A stretch of DNA of 48,493 nt, from positions 1 through 48,493 of the IMG/VR virus record IMGVR_UViG_3300036045_000020. The stretch is one strand, 5' to 3'. The DNA is from a virus. The notes beneath the pieces were generated by a model. That model did no database searches. It saw nothing but the letters and a program-made list of their open reading frames with translations, and had not been told where the DNA came from. Positions 46,169-48,493 of the stretch are shown piece after piece. A program made the position numbers and the translations under genes. Positions within the stretch are counted from its first letter, which is position 1. Every line of letters begins with the position of its first letter.

Positions 46169-48493
46169 ATGGCGGTTACGCTCGGCGATGCCATTTTCTT
46201 CTTTCGCGGCGACGATGCTGATGTAAACACGAAGTTTACACAGGTCGAGGCCACGCTGCGCACAGGATCGGAGCGCGTCAACTCCTTCCTGCGTGACGCG
46301 TTTGCCGTCGCCCTCGGCAATACCATTAGTGCAGGCCTGCAAGCCGCGAGCAATGCGGTCGCTGGCTTCCTCGGCAATACGGTCAACGTTGCCGCTTCCT
46401 TTGAGCAGCAGCTTTCCGGCATTCAGGCTGTGCTTGGCCCCACGACGGCTGAGATGGAAGCGCTGCGTGCCAAAGCCCTTGAACTTGGATCAACCACAGC
46501 GTTTAGTGCATCGGAGAGTGCCGAAGCCTTTCAGATGCTGGCCGCCAATGGCCTGAATGCCACGCAGATCCTCAACGGCGCTGCGGATGGCACGCTGGCC
46601 CTTGCGGCGGCAACCGGAACCAATCTTGCCAACGCTGCCAACATCGCCACGGATACGATGGCGATCTTTGGCATTGCGGCGGAAAATATGGGCCAGGCCG
46701 TCAACGGCATTGCGGGCGTGACGGTCGCCTCGAAGTTCGGCATTGATGATTATCGGCTTGCGTTAGCCCAGGCCGGTGGTGTCGCCGCATCCGTCGGCGT
46801 CGACTTCAACGATTTCAATACCTCGATAGCCGCCATCTCTCCGCTCTTTGCGTCAGGCTCTGATGCGGGCACGGCCTTCAAGACGATGCTGGGCATGCTG
46901 GTACCCACAACTGGCCCCGCTATTGACACGATGCGCCAGCTTGGGCTGATCACGGCTGACGGCAAAAATCAATTCTTCACGGCCTCGGGCGAGATGAAGA
47001 ATATGAGCGAAGTCAGTGCCTTGCTCGATGGCGCGCTCTCAGGCCTGTCGGAAGAGCAACAGAACCTTGCGCTCAAAACCATCTTTGGCCAAGACGCGAT
47101 GCGTGCGGCCATTGGTCTAGCAAAGGTCGGCGGCGATGGCTTTAACGAACTTGCGGCACAAATTGCCAAAGTCAGTGCCGCAGAGCAGGCCGCCATTCGC
47201 CTTGACAACTTTAATGGCGCACTGGAAGCAGCGAAGGGTGCTGCCGAAACACTGCAAATTGCCGTCGGTTCGGCCCTGCTCCCCGTCCTGACAAACCTGC
47301 TCAACAGCGTTGTGACGCCAGGGATCAACACGCTTACCACCCTCACCAATGCCGTTCTTGGCAACAAAGAGGCGTTTGCAGCACTCCCCGCCCCCCTGCA
47401 ATTCGTGGTCAACGCCGGGCGGCAAGTCCTGGCGTTCTTCCAAGGACTTGGCGCGCCTATCGTGGCCGTGGGTACCGCACTCCAAGGGCTTATCCAACGC
47501 TTCAGTGGCTTTGCGCCGTTGGCTGCGGCTATCTTTAGCCAACTGGCAGCACAAGCCGCAGGCTGGGGGGCCAACATCACGCAGCAGCTCAGTGCTGGCA
47601 TTATGGCCGCCGCTGCGCCACTGATTGCCGCCCTTCAGCGCATCGGGGCCATTATTCGGTATTGGCTTGCCCCACGCTCTCCGCCCGCAATCGTGCCTGA
47701 CCTTGATCAGTACGGCAAAGATGCCGCGCAGCTCTATGCCGATAGCTGGGGCGATGCGGATTTCTCGGCACTCCAAACGTTGGGCGGCGAAATTCAAACG
47801 ATCCTCGGTTCGCTTGTTGATACGGGCCAGATGACGCAGGTGGATGTTATCCCGCTGCTGTTTGGTAGTCGTGATGCGCTTGCAACCGCGATTGAAGAAT
47901 TTCGCACGCTGGGCAGCGTGTCTGAAGAAACACTTCAGCAAGTGGTTGCGGCTGCGGGGCCAGCAGGCGGGGCGGTCGAGCCGCTGATCCGTTCGTATTT
48001 CGAGCTGCAAGAAGCTACTGCTGCCGTTGCGCAGGCGCAAGACGATCTGAATACCGTCACGGAGCACTACGCCAGTGTGCTTGATCCGCTGAATGCGGAA
48101 CTTGATGCTATTCGTGATCGCCAGCAAGAAATCCGCGATATGCAGCGAATTGAAAAGCTGCAAGAGGATCTGAATAGCGGCAAACTCGACGAGCACGAGG
48201 CAGAGCTGGCACGGCTCGAAATCGAAGCCATTCACAAGCGTCAGCAGATTGAGGCTGTCGAAGAAGAGCGCGATGCTGCCGTTGACGCCGCTGAAGAAAA
48301 GCTCTCGGCTGCTGAAGCCGAACAGCAGGCAAAGCAGGCCGCCTACGAGCAGCAGCAAAACATTCTTGCGGCAACCAAAGAGCAGAATGACCTTATTGCG
48401 CAGCAGACACAACTGCTTGCACGCCTTGCCGAAGAACAGGCCAGTGCTGCTGAGGCCGCCGCAGCAGGGGGCGGCGGCGGTGGGGGAATGGGT
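46169..48493 (+). CDS. Tail tape measure protein, N-terminal part (gene continues at base 1)
   Basis: 775 codons open to the window end, giving with bases 1-3390 a protein of about 1,904 residues. N-terminus AVTLGDAIFFFRGDDADVNTKFTQVEATL; next, an Ala-rich amphipathic region with AASFEQQLSGIQAVLGPTTAEMEALRAKALELGSTTAFSASESAEAFQMLAANGL, a conserved tape measure core (xxFExxLxxIQAxxGxTxxEMxxL). A coiled coil begins around 48010 (QEATAAVAQAQDDLNTVTEHY) and runs with Gln/Glu/Ala heptads (QAKQAAYEQQQNILAATKEQN) to the Gly-rich end. The ATG at 46169 has no clear Shine-Dalgarno. The ends of the window join in frame without a gap. Confidence 0.92.
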   Translation, partial: MAVTLGDAIFFFRGDDADVNTKFTQVEATLRTGSERVNSFLRDAFAVALGNTISAGLQAASNAVAGFLGNTVNVAASFEQQLSGIQAVLGPTTAEMEALRAKALELGSTTAFSASESAEAFQMLAANGLNATQILNGAADGTLALAAATGTNLANAANIATDTMAIFGIAAENMGQAVNGIAGVTVASKFGIDDYRLALAQAGGVAASVGVDFNDFNTSIAAISPLFASGSDAGTAFKTMLGMLVPTTGPAIDTMRQLGLITADGKNQFFTASGEMKNMSEVSALLDGALSGLSEEQQNLALKTIFGQDAMRAAIGLAKVGGDGFNELAAQIAKVSAAEQAAIRLDNFNGALEAAKGAAETLQIAVGSALLPVLTNLLNSVVTPGINTLTTLTNAVLGNKEAFAALPAPLQFVVNAGRQVLAFFQGLGAPIVAVGTALQGLIQRFSGFAPLAAAIFSQLAAQAAGWGANITQQLSAGIMAAAAPLIAALQRIGAIIRYWLAPRSPPAIVPDLDQYGKDAAQLYADSWGDADFSALQTLGGEIQTILGSLVDTGQMTQVDVIPLLFGSRDALATAIEEFRTLGSVSEETLQQVVAAAGPAGGAVEPLIRSYFELQEATAAVAQAQDDLNTVTEHYASVLDPLNAELDAIRDRQQEIRDMQRIEKLQEDLNSGKLDEHEAELARLEIEAIHKRQQIEAVEEERDAAVDAAEEKLSAAEAEQQAKQAAYEQQQNILAATKEQNDLIAQQTQLLARLAEEQASAAEAAAAGGGGGGGMG

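Noticed and set aside
47117-48412. 431-aa reading frame on the - strand
   Set aside because: It lies antisense to the tape measure coiled coil; the + strand frame has conserved tape measure features and strong context.
1-48493. Terminal direct repeat at the window ends
   Set aside because: Only a very short G-rich word is shared by the two ends; the joined reading frame already explains the ends.

Overview
The window reads as one complete genome of a temperate, siphovirus-like tailed phage, opened inside its tape measure gene. The tape measure reading frame that starts at 46169 is still open at the last base (exactly 775 codons). It continues in frame from base 1 to a stop at 3390, so joining the two ends restores a single gene of about 1,904 codons. 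Several features point to a host in the Chloroflexota. Secreted proteins carry YLPL-type motifs after a signal peptide or at the C-terminus, a pattern I associate from memory with Chloroflexia. The phage attachment core copies the 3' half of a bacterial tRNA-Lys(UUU) gene. Base composition is moderately GC-rich. The host assignment is inference.

Layout on the circle. (1) Late region, + strand, from about 30.6 kb through the end of the window and on from base 1 to 7.9 kb. In order: endolysin with two catalytic domains, small lysis-type membrane proteins, a repeat-rich surface protein, a fiber-tail adaptor, small and large terminase, portal, head morphogenesis protein, scaffold, decoration and major capsid proteins, neck and connector proteins, tail terminator, major tail protein, tail assembly chaperones with a candidate -1 ribosomal frameshift (C CCT TTG), tape measure, distal tail protein, tail fibre, tail hub, and three small downstream genes. 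(2) Integration module at 7.9-9.6 kb: attP with tRNA-Lys sequence and a strong hairpin, tyrosine integrase, excisionase-like protein. (3) Early region on the - strand, from 25.4 kb down to 9.6 kb. It has tightly coupled genes, mostly ATGA or TGATG overlaps: sigma-70 family factor, Bet/RecT annealing protein with an intein, Fe-S-type helicase, SF2 helicase with an intein, ASCH protein, DUF488 protein, primase, PD-(D/E)XK nuclease, a DndC/PAPS-reductase-like PP-loop protein, a helicase-remnant/Dam methyltransferase fusion, and a second DNA methyltransferase. (4) Immunity region at 25.4-26.2 kb: a Cro-like gene and a short CI-like repressor diverge. At least three copies of a palindrome (TACCTATAGGTA) flank or overlap well-formed sigma-70 promoters. 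(5) Accessory region at 26.2-30.5 kb: a membrane protein, a secreted probable lysogenic-conversion protein, and a visibly GC-richer plasmid-like block (FtsK/HerA-type ATPase, zinc-finger membrane protein, small DNA-binding protein).

How it fits together: the repressor at 25859 probably shuts off the consensus early promoter and the Cro-like promoter through the shared palindrome. On induction the early - operon supplies replication, annealing, modification and integration functions. The late + operon, beginning at a TTGACA-17-TATAAC promoter at 30595, makes lysis, packaging, head and tail proteins.

Most notable points: two LAGLIDADG-type inteins in one early operon, the helicase one ending in Gln rather than Asn; a PP-loop/methyltransferase/nuclease/ASCH/DUF488 cluster that could be a nucleic-acid modification module; a truncated helicase fused to Dam; a phage-borne primary-type sigma factor; a tRNA-like segment without a matching 5' acceptor strand at 39.25 kb; and two small early/accessory genes broken by -1 frame changes.
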